Assembly (NCBI GenBank): GCA_949292175.1
Contig: CASEYJ010000017.1
Coordinates: 248,001 to 312,000 of the forward strand
DNA: 64,000 nt
Reading direction: 5' to 3'
Source of the DNA: an uncultured bacterium
GTDB taxonomy: Bacteria; Cyanobacteriota; Vampirovibrionia; Gastranaerophilales; Gastranaerophilaceae
In this document: positions 35,569-46,000 of the stretch, one piece after another
Position numbering within the stretch: position 1 is the stretch's first letter
Layout of the letters: each line of letters starts with the position of its first letter
Made by a program: the position numbers and the translations under genes
The notes under the pieces: generated by a model
What the model was told of the DNA's origin: nothing
Databases searched by the model: none
Seen by the model: only the letters and a program-made list of their open reading frames with translations

Positions 35569-36243
35569 TTATACCTCCTTAAAAATATCAATAGACATAT
35601 CTATATCTTGCTGACCGGATTTAACTGTTGCAATCACATCAACCTCGGTCAAGTTTTTAATCTGAATTAAATTATCTTTCTGCATTAAATCAGATTCATC
35701 ATAGTTATTCAAAATAATACCTCTAACATTGATTCCAAGGGCTCTTGCATACTCAACCGTCAAAACCGTAGAATTAATAGTACCCAAAGACGCTGATGCA
35801 ACTATTATAATATCTAACCCTAAAGCTTTTATAACATCGGTAAGCATAACTCTCTTCTCACCAAGATTAAAAGGACAAACGATTCCACCTGCCCCCTCAA
35901 CTAAGACAAATTCAAATCTTGATTTTATACTATTAAAGTCATTAACAATTTTTGAAAGTTCAATTGGAACATTATTAATTACTGAAGCTAAATGAGGCGA
36001 AACAGCCTGTTCAAAAACATAAGAAACAAAATTTTCAGGCGGTTCACCAATTCCAGCCTGTTTCAGTACAAAATCGCAATCACCTGGAATTAACTTTCCA
36101 TCTGAATACACAGCCCCACTTAAAGCAGGTTTATAATACCCAGCGTTAACACCAAGATTTCTCAACTTTTTTAATATCAAACCAGAAACATAAGTTTTGC
36201 CGACATCAGTTCCTGTTGCTGTAATAAATATACCATTTGTCAT
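35569..36243 (-). CDS. bioD: Dethiobiotin synthetase
   Basis: A 224-residue ATP-dependent carboxylase closing the dethiobiotin ring. The start is ATG 36243; a GTG at 36255 is the alternative. Motifs: ATGTDVGKTYVSG (P-loop), YKPALSGAV and EGAGGIVCPF. It precedes bioA in the same transcript. bioB and bioF are not in the window, so biotin genes are split or early steps occur elsewhere. Confidence 0.95.
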   Translation of the reverse strand: MTNGIFITATGTDVGKTYVSGLILKKLRNLGVNAGYYKPALSGAVYSDGKLIPGDCDFVLKQAGIGEPPENFVSYVFEQAVSPHLASVINNVPIELSKIVNDFNSIKSRFEFVLVEGAGGIVCPFNLGEKRVMLTDVIKALGLDIIIVASASLGTINSTVLTVEYARALGINVRGIILNNYDESDLMQKDNLIQIKNLTEVDVIATVKSGQQDIDMSIDIFKEV

Positions 36244-36265
36244 AAATTTTAACACCCTTTATATA

Positions 36266-36288
36266 CAAAAACGGGTCATTTGACCCGC
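36266..36288 (-). terminator. Terminator of the outer-membrane transporter gene
   Basis: On the minus strand CGGGTCA-AA-TGACCCG is followed by TTTTTG. It separates the transporter transcript from bioD. Confidence 0.88.
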
Positions 36289-36316
36289 CTTTGTCTTAAA
36301 TATATTACATGCGCCC

Positions 36317-38341
36317 TTATAATGCGCCTCCGCCACCATCATTATAGTAATCGTAGTGACGAATATCGTCATAGTTGTTAGTAGGTTCAACAGGAGGTGG
36401 AGTTGGTTCAGGTTTTGGTTCAGCCTTAACTGTACGTTGACGACTTCTTAGAAGCATTTCCAAATTTGGTTCCATAGTCAACTCAAAGTGGAAACGACCA
36501 ACTTTTCTATCCTGGTCAAAATAAGTACTGTTAATTAAAGGATAGCCCCAATATAAACGAGCACTCAAATCACCCGGCAACTGAACTCTTAAGCCCATAC
36601 CTAAAGAAGCCATGAAGTAAGATCCTTGGTGACCACTTCCTCCGCCAACACCGTATTGGTATTCATCAACTTGAGGGAAAATACCACCGACATCAGCGAA
36701 CACAGCACCTTTAACATATTTACCGATAAACGGAATTTTTTCGCCACTTCTAGGGCTGGTAATTTGTCTAGGAAGAAGAGGGAACATAAGTTCAGCACTT
36801 GTGAAGAAACCGTTTTTACCGATCATAGAACCTTCAGCATAACCTCTTACAGTAGCAAGACCACCAGCTTGGAATTGGTCAATGTATGGGATATATTTGT
36901 TGTTAGGAATAACCTGATAGTTACCTCTTAACTGACCGATGAAGCCGTGAGAGAAATCGTGCAATCTAACAGCACCACCAAAAATCTTGAAGTAATTAGA
37001 CTCGCTTCCAATCAACGGAGCAGCATAACCAAAACCTTGGTTCAAATACCAAATACCATACTTGGTATCCTTTCTCATATTCAAAGCGACATCGATACTT
37101 GTAACATCATCAGTACCTAAATCAATTTTACCCAAACCTGGGAACAAACCACCCAAGTTCATAGAAGAATTAGCATGTTTATAGTTCAAAGCTGCATAAC
37201 TTTTCAACTCAAAACCAGGTTTTCTAACAAGAGGTTGAGTATAGTACAATGAATAAGTATATGCTCTACTCTTAAGATCCATAGGACCATAAGGGCCATT
37301 CTTAATTTTAGCTAATGTTGAACTAAACATAAAACCAACACGACCGTCTTTGCTATTTACAGGGAAGTTGTAATCAGCAAAAGGGCTAACAGAACCACCA
37401 GAGAAGTAAGTACCAATACTTAACTTATCTCTGTGACCAAATAAACTGTCAGCAGTAACCATAGCACCACCACGGATACGACCGGTTACATAACGACCAG
37501 CGTTATCAATCATACCGGTAACGTGGAAAGGAATTTTTTCGTGAGCTTTCAACTCAATATCAGTAGTACCTTCCTTTTCACCAGCCTTAAGGTTAGCAGT
37601 AAGAGCTACACCCTCATTATAACGGTTAAAGTCCATGATATCTTTTTCTAACTCAACGATATCAAACAACTCACCTTCTTTTTGCGGCATACGAGCAGTA
37701 ATATAGCCGGTCTTAGTCCAACGGTTTTGTTCAACCGTAACATTACCAACTTTACTTTCAATCAATTCAATTTTAATATTTCCGTTTTGAACGGTTTGTT
37801 CAGGTAAGAATGCTCTTGCAGTAACGAAACCTCGTTCAGCATATACCGTATTAATTTTTTCTACAACAGCGTTCAAATCAGAAACAAAAACATTTTTTCC
37901 AATTAGAGGGCTTACAATCTTGTCAATTTCTTCTTTTGTAAGGATCTGAGAAGGTGACACGTCAATGGAATTTACAAAAATAGACTGAGAATCAGACCCT
38001 TGAATTCCGCCTTGCAAGTCACCTTGAGTATAACCATCTACAACACTCTGTTGGTTAGCAGGATTTCCAGCACGACCATATTGTGAATATTCTTGATATT
38101 GTTTATTTGATTCTTGTTGAAACTGTTTAGTTTTAAGCGCATCTTCTTCATGACGATAATTCATTCCGCCTTGCATTTGCAGCATCTGCAAATCTTGCAT
38201 ATTAGGCGTACCATACTGAACTCCGCCAACAGCGCCATTAGACACATCAGGTGAGGCAGATACAGGCATTGCAATAGCCAAAAGCGCACACACTCCCAGA
38301 ATGGCTTTAACAAATTTCATACTTTTTGTTTTCTTTTCCAT
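36317..38341 (-). CDS. ShlB/FhaC/HecB-family outer-membrane transporter (two-partner secretion)
   Basis: A 674-residue outer-membrane protein. An N-terminal signal peptide is seen (FVKAILGVCALLAIAMPVSA). A Gln/Asn-rich linker of about 90 residues follows. A POTRA-2 type domain lies at about 120-200 (SQILTKEEIDKIVSPLIGKN, AERGFVTARAFLPEQTVQNG), then a second POTRA and a 16-strand-type barrel with GYAEGSMIGKNGFFTSAEL. The barrel signature ends near GRFHFELTMEP, after which an unusual tail of about 50 residues (proline-rich, then NNYDDIRHYDYYNDGGGG) continues. No exported partner gene lies beside it in the window. Confidence 0.92.
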   Translation of the reverse strand: MEKKTKSMKFVKAILGVCALLAIAMPVSASPDVSNGAVGGVQYGTPNMQDLQMLQMQGGMNYRHEEDALKTKQFQQESNKQYQEYSQYGRAGNPANQQSVVDGYTQGDLQGGIQGSDSQSIFVNSIDVSPSQILTKEEIDKIVSPLIGKNVFVSDLNAVVEKINTVYAERGFVTARAFLPEQTVQNGNIKIELIESKVGNVTVEQNRWTKTGYITARMPQKEGELFDIVELEKDIMDFNRYNEGVALTANLKAGEKEGTTDIELKAHEKIPFHVTGMIDNAGRYVTGRIRGGAMVTADSLFGHRDKLSIGTYFSGGSVSPFADYNFPVNSKDGRVGFMFSSTLAKIKNGPYGPMDLKSRAYTYSLYYTQPLVRKPGFELKSYAALNYKHANSSMNLGGLFPGLGKIDLGTDDVTSIDVALNMRKDTKYGIWYLNQGFGYAAPLIGSESNYFKIFGGAVRLHDFSHGFIGQLRGNYQVIPNNKYIPYIDQFQAGGLATVRGYAEGSMIGKNGFFTSAELMFPLLPRQITSPRSGEKIPFIGKYVKGAVFADVGGIFPQVDEYQYGVGGGSGHQGSYFMASLGMGLRVQLPGDLSARLYWGYPLINSTYFDQDRKVGRFHFELTMEPNLEMLLRSRQRTVKAEPKPEPTPPPVEPTNNYDDIRHYDYYNDGGGGAL

Positions 38342-38637
38342 TATACACCTTCAATTTAGTAATTAATTTTAATACGACATTTAGCCTATTATAATAGTAT
38401 TTTGAAACTTAGACACAATTATAGAAACAGTTTCTAAATTTTTATGTCGTTTTTTTTACAAAAATTCACAAATTAGCAAATTATTGTCTTCACCTGTTAT
38501 TATTATATGAGATTTTTATATCCTTGTAAAGAAACTTATAAAAAGTTCACATTAAAGGATGACAAAAGTCGATAAAAATCATACAATAATATTAGGAGTA
38601 CTTTGAGTAAAACTCGAAGTTTATAAAGGAGAGGAAA

Positions 38638-39105
38638 ATGAATAACAAAATTAAGTATTTGGCAATCGGACTCGCTGCGTTTGCAATTGGAATGGGCGTA
38701 AACAACTTTGCAATGTCTGATGTACCATCAAATTTCAGAGTTGCAGTAGTTGATGTACCACAAGTAGTTGCGGCTTCTGCGCAAGTACAAGCTTTAAAGA
38801 AAGAACAACAAGTTAAAGCTGAAGAACTTATTAAATATATCGAAAAAGCTCGCAAAGATGTAGCAGCAACAACTGACGAAAAGAAGAAAAAGGCTCTTGA
38901 AGACAAATACAATAAAGAATTAATTACAAAAAGAAACAACATTGAAAAAGATTACACAACAAAGTTGCAAAACATTGATAAGAGCATATCAAACACAATT
39001 ACTGAAAAAGCAAAAGCTAGTAATTACAATATTGTCCTAACAAAAGGGGTCGTATTGTACGGTGGAGATGACATAACTGCAGAATTAATAAAAGCAGTAA
39101 AGTAA
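38638..39105 (+). CDS. OmpH/Skp-family periplasmic chaperone
   Basis: A 155-residue protein with an N-terminal hydrophobic export signal (YLAIGLAAFAIGMGVNNFAM), the family opening VAVVDVPQVVAASAQVQALK, and a long charged coiled coil (EKARKDVAATTDEKKKKALE). The end ITEKAKASNYNIVLTKGVVL is typical for Skp. It holds unfolded outer-membrane proteins in the periplasm, consistent with the divergent transporter gene. AGGAGAGG precedes the start. The 296-base gap to the transporter gene contains a TATAAT on the minus strand (38388-38393) but no further gene. Confidence 0.9.
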   Translation: MNNKIKYLAIGLAAFAIGMGVNNFAMSDVPSNFRVAVVDVPQVVAASAQVQALKKEQQVKAEELIKYIEKARKDVAATTDEKKKKALEDKYNKELITKRNNIEKDYTTKLQNIDKSISNTITEKAKASNYNIVLTKGVVLYGGDDITAELIKAVK

Positions 39106-39135
39106 TACCAATAGTAGCAAGTTATTTAACAAAAA

Positions 39136-39171
39136 AATAAGAATCGGAAATTTTACCGGTTCTTATTTTTT
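39136..39171 (+). terminator. Terminator after ompH/skp
   Basis: AATAAGAATCGG and CCGGTTCTTATT pair with one G-T wobble around an eight-base loop, then T run. Confidence 0.88.
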
Positions 39172-39264
39172 AGTTAACTTTTATCACATTTTAAAATATA
39201 AATAAAACATTTAATTTCGTTTTTTGTATAATAAATTTCGTAGACTAGTAAAACCAGAGGTTGT

Positions 39265-40545
39265 ATGGATAGATTTTTTGGAATTTTTGGGATTATATTT
39301 ATATTTTTAATAGCTTTTTTGATGTCAAATAATAAAAAGGCTATTAACTATAAGACAGTTGGGATGGGATTTTTATTACAAATAGTTTTAGCACTATTCA
39401 TATTCAAATTTCCACTTGGACGAGCTCTGTTTATGAGTCTGGGGTTATTTGTAACAAAGATTCTTGAATTTGCCAAAGAAGGCGGTTCTTTCGTATTTGG
39501 ACCATTGATCAATAATGCTCATCTTGAAAATGTTTTTGGAATAGGAGCAAACGTTTTTGCACTCCAACTTATATGTTCCTTAATATTCATGATGATTCTG
39601 GTAAACATACTATACTATTACGGAATAATGCAGCGAATAGTTCCTATTTTTGGTAAAGCTATGAACAAGTTAATGTCTGTTAGTGGAGCTGAATCTCTCT
39701 CTAACGTAGCTAGCGCATTTGTAGGTCAAATTGCTGCTCAAATTATGATACGTCCATATTTGGCAAAATTGACACGATCAGAATTATTAGCTTCAATGGC
39801 AGGCAGCATGGCTTGTATATCCGCAGCCACAATGCCGATATACATTGGAATTGGGATTCCTGCACAATACTTGTTGGCATCATCAATAATGGCAGCTCCC
39901 GGAGCTTTGGTTATCTCCAAAATCATGTATCCGGAAACCCACGTTCCTGAAACCAGTGAAAACTTTGAAATCACATACAGCAAGAGAAAGAAACCTTACA
40001 TCAACGTATTTGACGCAATATCAGCAGGCGCATCAGAAGGTATGAAAGTTGCCATAAATGTAGTTGCAATGATATTGGCATTAGTTGCACTTGTTGCAAT
40101 GATTGATTGGTTCTTGGGCGGACTAGGCGCCTTTATCGTAAAATACTTACATATTAATTTTGCCTTTTTCGACTTAACACAACTATCACTAAAAATGATT
40201 TTAGGTAAAATCTTTGCATTATTTGCATTTTTAATGGGAGTTCCATTACATGAAGCAACAACTGTTGGAAGTTTAATGGGAACTAAACTTGTAATAAACG
40301 AAATGGTTGCCTATGTCAATTTAACAAACTTACCAGTCCAATTATCAGCAAAAAGTTATTTAATAACTTGCTTTGCTCTATGTAGCTTCGGTAACTTTGG
40401 CTCTATTGCAATCCAACTTGGCGGTATTGGAGAATTAGCTCCAAACCAACGTAAAAACCTTGCAAGATTAGGTGTAAGAGCATTAATTGCAGGTACACTT
40501 ACGTGCTACATGTCTGCAGCAATCGTTGGAATCTTATTTGATTAA
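39265..40545 (+). CDS. Concentrative nucleoside transporter NupC/CNT family
   Basis: A 426-residue inner-membrane symporter. Family motifs: NVFALQLICSLIFMMILVNI, SVSGAESLSNVASAFVGQIA, SMAGSMACISAATMPIYIGI, and later FGNFGSIAIQLGGIGELAPN. About ten membrane helices are visible. It imports nucleosides with a cation. AGAGG precedes the start. It is followed convergently by queA with 32 bases between. Confidence 0.93.
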   Translation: MDRFFGIFGIIFIFLIAFLMSNNKKAINYKTVGMGFLLQIVLALFIFKFPLGRALFMSLGLFVTKILEFAKEGGSFVFGPLINNAHLENVFGIGANVFALQLICSLIFMMILVNILYYYGIMQRIVPIFGKAMNKLMSVSGAESLSNVASAFVGQIAAQIMIRPYLAKLTRSELLASMAGSMACISAATMPIYIGIGIPAQYLLASSIMAAPGALVISKIMYPETHVPETSENFEITYSKRKKPYINVFDAISAGASEGMKVAINVVAMILALVALVAMIDWFLGGLGAFIVKYLHINFAFFDLTQLSLKMILGKIFALFAFLMGVPLHEATTVGSLMGTKLVINEMVAYVNLTNLPVQLSAKSYLITCFALCSFGNFGSIAIQLGGIGELAPNQRKNLARLGVRALIAGTLTCYMSAAIVGILFD

Positions 40546-40577
40546 TGCAACGAAATAATAATAAATACTAACAAAAG

Positions 40578-41630
40578 CTATCTGATAAACATACAATCAC
40601 CGTATGAAAAGAAACGGTATTTGTTATCGATAGCTTCTTTGTAAGCTTCAAAAATAAAATCTTTACCGGCTAAAGCACTAACCAACATCAACAGTGTTGA
40701 TTTTGGCAGGTGAAAGTTAGTAATCAATTCATCCACGACACCAAACTCATATGGCGGATAAATAAATAATTCAGAATGATCTTTACAAGCTCGAACTTCA
40801 CCATACTTCTTATAAACTGTTTCTAATGTCCTAACAGAAGTGGTACCAACAGCGATAATCTTTTTACCGTTTTTCTTGGCTTCATTAATCTTTCTTGCAG
40901 CCTCTTCTGTAATTTCAAAAGTTTCAGAATGCATTTTATGGTCAAGAATATTCTCACATTTAACAGGTCTAAAAGTTCCCATCCCAACGTTCAAAGTAAC
41001 ATAAATAATCTCAACACCTTTAGCCTGAAGTTTCTCTAAAATTTCTTTTGTAAAATGCAATCCCGCAGTAGGTGCCGCCACAGACCCCTCATCCTTGGCA
41101 TAAACAGTTTGATAGCGTTCAAAATCCAATTTTTTCAAATCTTCATCCGCCAGTTTTCTTTCTATATATGGAGGAAGTGGAATATGTCCGTTTCTATGAA
41201 GCACATCTAAAACATTGTCTTCACAAATAAGTTCAACAACCCATTCACCATCGTCTTCCAACTTTTCAAGTACTCTTACGGATAATTCATCACTGATTTT
41301 TACAATAGTACCAGCTTTAACACGCTTTGAAGGCTTAATTAAAACCTCCCATTGATGTCCTGAATCTAACAGAGATTTTAAAAGAAAAACTTCTATCTTA
41401 GCTCCAGTAGGCTCCTTCACCCCAAACAAACGAGCAGGGAGCACCTTTGTATTATTCAGCACAAGAACAGAGTCAGAATCAATATAATCTACAATGTCAT
41501 AAAAATGTTTATGTTCAATAGAATGCTTGTCTCGTGACAAAACAAGCATCCTAGAATTTTCTCTTTTATCAGCCGGAAGCTGAGCAATCAATTCTTCCGG
41601 CAAATCGTAATCATACTCAGAAAGTAACAT
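40578..41630 (-). CDS. queA: S-adenosylmethionine:tRNA ribosyltransferase-isomerase
   Basis: A 350-residue queuosine enzyme transferring the ribosyl part of SAM to preQ1-tRNA. Motifs: YDLPEELIAQLPADKRENSR, VLVLNNTKVLPARLFG, GSVAAPTAGLHFTKEILE, VTLNVGMGTFRPVK and TNFHLPKSTLLMLVSALAG. Length is normal. Its ATG shares a base with the yidC stop, so the two are coupled. The next step, epoxyqueuosine reduction, is covered by queH later in this window. Confidence 0.97.
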   Translation of the reverse strand: MLLSEYDYDLPEELIAQLPADKRENSRMLVLSRDKHSIEHKHFYDIVDYIDSDSVLVLNNTKVLPARLFGVKEPTGAKIEVFLLKSLLDSGHQWEVLIKPSKRVKAGTIVKISDELSVRVLEKLEDDGEWVVELICEDNVLDVLHRNGHIPLPPYIERKLADEDLKKLDFERYQTVYAKDEGSVAAPTAGLHFTKEILEKLQAKGVEIIYVTLNVGMGTFRPVKCENILDHKMHSETFEITEEAARKINEAKKNGKKIIAVGTTSVRTLETVYKKYGEVRACKDHSELFIYPPYEFGVVDELITNFHLPKSTLLMLVSALAGKDFIFEAYKEAIDNKYRFFSYGDCMFIR

Positions 41631-42721
41631 TATTTATCGTCTTTCGTTACATTTTTAGCATTAGCCAAATCTATATCGCTAACAACAGCACCTTTACGGG
41701 CTTCTTCAGCATCCATTTGTTTATTAACTAAAACAGTCTGGATTACCTGCACAACATTACTTACAATCAAATAAATAAATACACCGGCAGGGATAGGAAT
41801 CATTATGAAGGTTGCCACAATCATTATAGGCATGAAAGTACCCATAGATTTTTGTATAGCTTGCTGAGTAGGATCCATATCCTTCATATTTTTGTTATTA
41901 GTAGCCATAATAAGCTTTTGAGAAAGCAACATTGTTAATGCGAAAATAACAATCAAAAGCAATACATCCCAATGGAAAGCCTTTTGAATAACTACCGTAG
42001 GCACAGACGCAACTAGCAATCCTTCAGCCCTATCAAATGTAATCTGTTCTGTTTCTTTTGTATTTATATCAGTAACAGTAATTTCAGCTTTTGTAATCTT
42101 ATCCAACTGACTGAATTTTAAATCTAAGTGATCAAGGCTCATTTTCAAATCAAGGTTTTCACCAGGCTTAATTTCACCTTGAACTTCAAGCGCACTCTTC
42201 GGTTTAGTTATTTTAACGTTATCAAGAACTTCTTCACCAATATAAACTCTTGCAGTCTTTCCAGGAACAAAAACATCATATTTAGAAGTTCCCATCTTAC
42301 CATCATTAGATATACCAGCACTAGCTCTCAAAGTAGTATCAAGTCTATTGATAAACAAGAACTTAGAGTTTCCTGCAAGAGAAATAAACTGAGGACTCAT
42401 AAGAGCGCTATACAATAAAATGAATATAGGCATTTGAATTAACAAAGGCAAACATCCACCCATCGGGTTAAACTTATGTTCTTTATAGAATTCCATAAGT
42501 TTTTGCTGCATAACCTGAGGGTTACTCTTATATCTATCTTGAATAGCCTTCAATTTTGGCTGTAGCATTTGCATAGTACGCATATTTCTTTGCTGAGAAA
42601 CATTTAAAGGCCAAATTGCAGCACGCATAATCAAAGTCAAAACTACAATTGCCATACCGTAACTACCAACATAAGCAGCCAAAAGTTTTAATATTTGAAT
42701 AGTTAAACCTACAAAATCCAA
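41630..42721 (-). CDS. yidC: Membrane protein insertase YidC with large periplasmic insert
   Basis: A 363-residue insertase beginning directly at the first conserved core helix (YGMAIVVLTLIMRAAIWPLN; Arg33 is the groove arginine). The cytoplasmic hairpin QRNMRTMQMLQPKLKAIQDR and the helix GCLPLLIQMPIFILLYSAL follow. Between that helix and the next (VLLLIVIFALTMLLSQKLIM) lies an insert of over 100 residues with beta-rich text (VFVPGKTARVYIGEEVLDNV, KAEITVTDINTKETEQITFD). A comparable insert is found in cyanobacterial YidC as I remember it. It inserts membrane proteins with or without SecYEG. Confidence 0.95.
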   Translation of the reverse strand: MDFVGLTIQILKLLAAYVGSYGMAIVVLTLIMRAAIWPLNVSQQRNMRTMQMLQPKLKAIQDRYKSNPQVMQQKLMEFYKEHKFNPMGGCLPLLIQMPIFILLYSALMSPQFISLAGNSKFLFINRLDTTLRASAGISNDGKMGTSKYDVFVPGKTARVYIGEEVLDNVKITKPKSALEVQGEIKPGENLDLKMSLDHLDLKFSQLDKITKAEITVTDINTKETEQITFDRAEGLLVASVPTVVIQKAFHWDVLLLIVIFALTMLLSQKLIMATNNKNMKDMDPTQQAIQKSMGTFMPIMIVATFIMIPIPAGVFIYLIVSNVVQVIQTVLVNKQMDAEEARKGAVVSDIDLANAKNVTKDDK

Positions 42722-42801
42722 TTCCCTAATCCTCTTCTAATTAATAACTAACTCTATATAAGGTATTATAAACAAAGCCCCAAGTCAAGAAAAAGAGAAT
42801 T

Positions 42802-42831
42802 AAAAAAAGAGACTAGCCTTAGCTAATCTCT
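42802..42831 (-). terminator. Terminator of tRNA-Pro unit
   Basis: On the minus strand AGAGATTAGC and GCTAGTCTCT pair around TAAG and run into a T tract. Confidence 0.85.
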
Positions 42832-42839
42832 TTTCTAAA

Positions 42840-42916
42840 TGGTCGGGATGACACGATTTGAACGTGCGACCCCCTCGTCCCAAGCGAGGTGCGCTACCAA
42901 GCTGCGCCACATCCCG
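42840..42916 (-). tRNA. tRNA-Pro (UGG)
   Basis: The minus strand folds as a cloverleaf: acceptor CGGGATG/CATCCCG, D arm with GGCGCAGCTTGGTAGCGC, anticodon stem CTCGC/GCGAG around loop TTGGGAC with anticodon TGG, and T loop GTTCAAATC. The CCA end is encoded (42840-42842). It is a single-gene transcript with its own promoter and terminator. Confidence 0.97.
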
Positions 42917-42936
42917 TTTCGTCGGTCACAAGAATT

Positions 42937-42965
42937 ATTTTACGTTAAACATTTTTTGAAGTCAA
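42937..42965 (-). promoter_or_regulatory. Promoter of tRNA-Pro
   Basis: TTGACT (42965-42960) and TAAAAT (42942-42937) on the minus strand with a 17-base spacer, 21 bases before the tRNA. Confidence 0.8.
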
Positions 42966-42976
42966 GTATTTTTTTT

Positions 42977-43007
42977 AGAATGGTTGAAGAAAAACTTCAA
43001 CCATTCT
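42977..43007. terminator. Perfect 13-bp hairpin after the glycogen-synthase-like gene
   Basis: AGAATGGTTGAAG and its complement surround AAAAA. It ends the 1071-codon transcript, but on that strand an A run, not a T run, follows. It may act as a stabilising 3' hairpin or as a Rho-dependent end just before the tRNA promoter. Confidence 0.6.
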
Positions 43008-43016
43008 ATTTTAAAC

Positions 43017-46000
43017 TTATACTGCAGTAGCTAAAACTTCCGGCTTAAGCACTTTCAAATCTACGAACAACTTAACATACTGTGCCATCGGACCATCTTT
43101 AACAAGCCATGAGAAATCGTTATTGTAAGACTTATTCATCATTTCAGACAATCTAGTCTTATCGTTAAACACTTCAAACGCTCTACCCATAGCCTGAGCA
43201 AAGTTCGCTTTATTTTCACCGATTACAGCTTCTTTTGAAGGTTCATCCGGTTTAAATTTAGAGAAGATTGCATCCACACCGTCAGTAAGTCCTGAAGTCA
43301 AACCTCCGGTTTCATTTACGATAGGTATAGCACCACTCTTAGCTACAATTTCCTTATGAACAAGACCACAAGGTTCAAACCAGCTTGACATAATTGAGAA
43401 GTCGGACATCAACTTACAAGCATCATATCTTCCCGGTTCAGAGAACAAGTTTGCAAACACAATTCTCTTAGCTGCAGCCTCTCCGCCGAGTTCAGGAGTC
43501 TTAGCTACTCTATCTTTTATCGCCATAATTGCATCAATGAACTTTCTGTCCCCTACACCTTGAGCATAGAATACAGGATAATTTCCATCTGTAATCTTAT
43601 GAGTTCTCAAGAACTCTTCGATAGCTTCTGCAAATATATCAAGACCCTTCTGATCTACAATTCTACCGGCAGTAGACACGATCATTGTGTTTTCATTTAC
43701 GCCTGTCAAATCTGTCATTTGCGGCCATTCCAATTTCATTGGATTTGACGGATCTTTAACATCCGCAATAACTTTATCTAAGATAACTTTCTTATTGTGG
43801 TTATGCCAATTCAAGATATTTTCACTGCCATCGTACGCTTTTAATGAATTTGCCGGCAAGTTTAATTGTTTTTCAAGTAAACGTGCACCTTCTTCTGTCA
43901 AAACGTTATTAACTTTATCACATCCATTTGTGATACCAACTAGAGTTTTTTGACCTTTAAACTCAGCAGCATGATCTGAAGCATATTTTCTTAATCTGAA
44001 GAGTTCAAAGTTTTCTCTTCCGTAAACACCTTGAGTTGCAATTTCTTCGGTATATCTATCCGATACCGGAATTATTACATCTGAATATGCTGTCGCCATA
44101 GTTTGAGGATTAAAACTATTTCCGTGCATAAAGCTATTCCAGCATTTAGCAGGCAATCCGTAGTCTTTTGCAATTTGTGCAGCTTTTGCTTTTGCAGCCG
44201 GTTCATCTAAACCAGCTTTCATAGCCGCATCCAAAGCATATTTATATACATCAGGCATGTGAGCATTTTCAACTATCGTTGCAGAATGTTCACCAAATAA
44301 TACGTTGAATAATTTTTCATTTGAATGCCATACTGATCCCGCAAGTCTTGCGTTATGCAAGATTGTAACAACCGGAGTATTTCTTAATTTTTCAGCATCT
44401 TTTGGAGTTAAGTCACCAACAACTTCTCTAGCTTTGGTTAACATACGCATCATTGCACTGATACCACCTGTATGCCAATCGTTACCAATGATTAAATCGG
44501 CACCTAAACGTTCATTGGTTTGTTCCTTGCTCTTTGTTAAGAATTCATAGAAATACTTATCAAAGTATGTGTATCTTTCAGTTTCTCCGGCGTTAATAGT
44601 CTTATCGTTATATATGTTCTTATTAGCATCTTTGCCATCAAATCTTGGCCCTTTCATATCGAATTTTTCATTCTTGTAGAATACACCATCGAATGAAACT
44701 TTTGCTTTTATGTGACCATCAGCATCAGCGGTCAATTCAATAAATCCTTCATTCCATAGTTTGCCATGCTCTTGGATAAAGTTTTTCTTTAAATCTTCAA
44801 GAGGTTTTTGAATGTCTTTTATTTGAGCTTCAACGGATGCTTTTTCTTCCTTAGATAAGTTTGCATCCTGCAATCTGCTCAATAGAGGTTGAACTTTCTC
44901 TTCAACCTGATTTCTTAAACCGGCTGTATCGGAGAAGAATTTGCTTTGAGCTTCTCTATACATCGCAATACTGCTATCGTAAGCTTGTAAAGATTCAGGC
45001 TGTAAGTATTGTCTTAACAAGTTATAATCTACTTCTTGTTTTAAACCTTTTGCCATATAGACTTCTACATTTTGCATTGTTCTAGAAGCATCATCATATA
45101 TAGGAATTTGAGTATCAGCAATTTTTTCCAAATTACCAATAACAACAGAATCTTTTGCTCCTGCTTTTGTTCCCTTAGATACCCAATTATATTTACCATT
45201 GCCAATAGCTTCTAATGCATAGAAAGTCTGTTTTCCAGACAATGCATTATGCTCAACTTCACCAAGGAACATAGGCATATCAACAATTAATCTTGCATCT
45301 TGTTTTTTATTTATAAATGCACCTAAGTTCGCCATGACCTCTTTTGGTACAATTGACATGCCGCCGGTACTTGTAATACCTTTGAACTCTGCGGTAGGAA
45401 CTCTGATTGTTATTTTATCTTGAGGAACCATATTTGAACGATCCACCAAACCAAGCATTCTTTGAGCAGCTTCACTTCTCAAAGCAGTTTCGAGTTCACC
45501 GGTATATTTACCATAACCATGAAGAGTTGTTGCCAATTTCATCTTTTGTCCGTTGACAACAACTTCCTTACTCAAGAAATTAAGACTTGAAGCAACAGTA
45601 TTGCCAACTTTTTCTTCAGCAAGTGCAGAAACCTCTGTAAGTCTACTTTCAGTACCTTGTACTCTTTTTTCTACATCTTTAATTATTCCATCAAACCACT
45701 TGCCAAGACCTTCTCTGTCTTGAACTTCTTTTTGAATTCTATTTTCAACATTGTTAATAGAGTTTTCAGTCCTTTGAGCAAGATTGTCTAATTTTTCTGA
45801 GATATTATCAGCAATCTGACGTTCCATTTTACTCATAGCTTCAGTCATGTTCTTTGAGCTTCTATTTCTCAACATATTTGCAGAACTAACACCCAAAGAT
45901 AAAAGGGCTAAACCAGCAGTAACATATCCCAAAGCCTTGACTTCAGTAGGCAACGTTGCAGAAGCTTGTTGATAAACCGGAGCCGGTGTAATGGTCGTTG

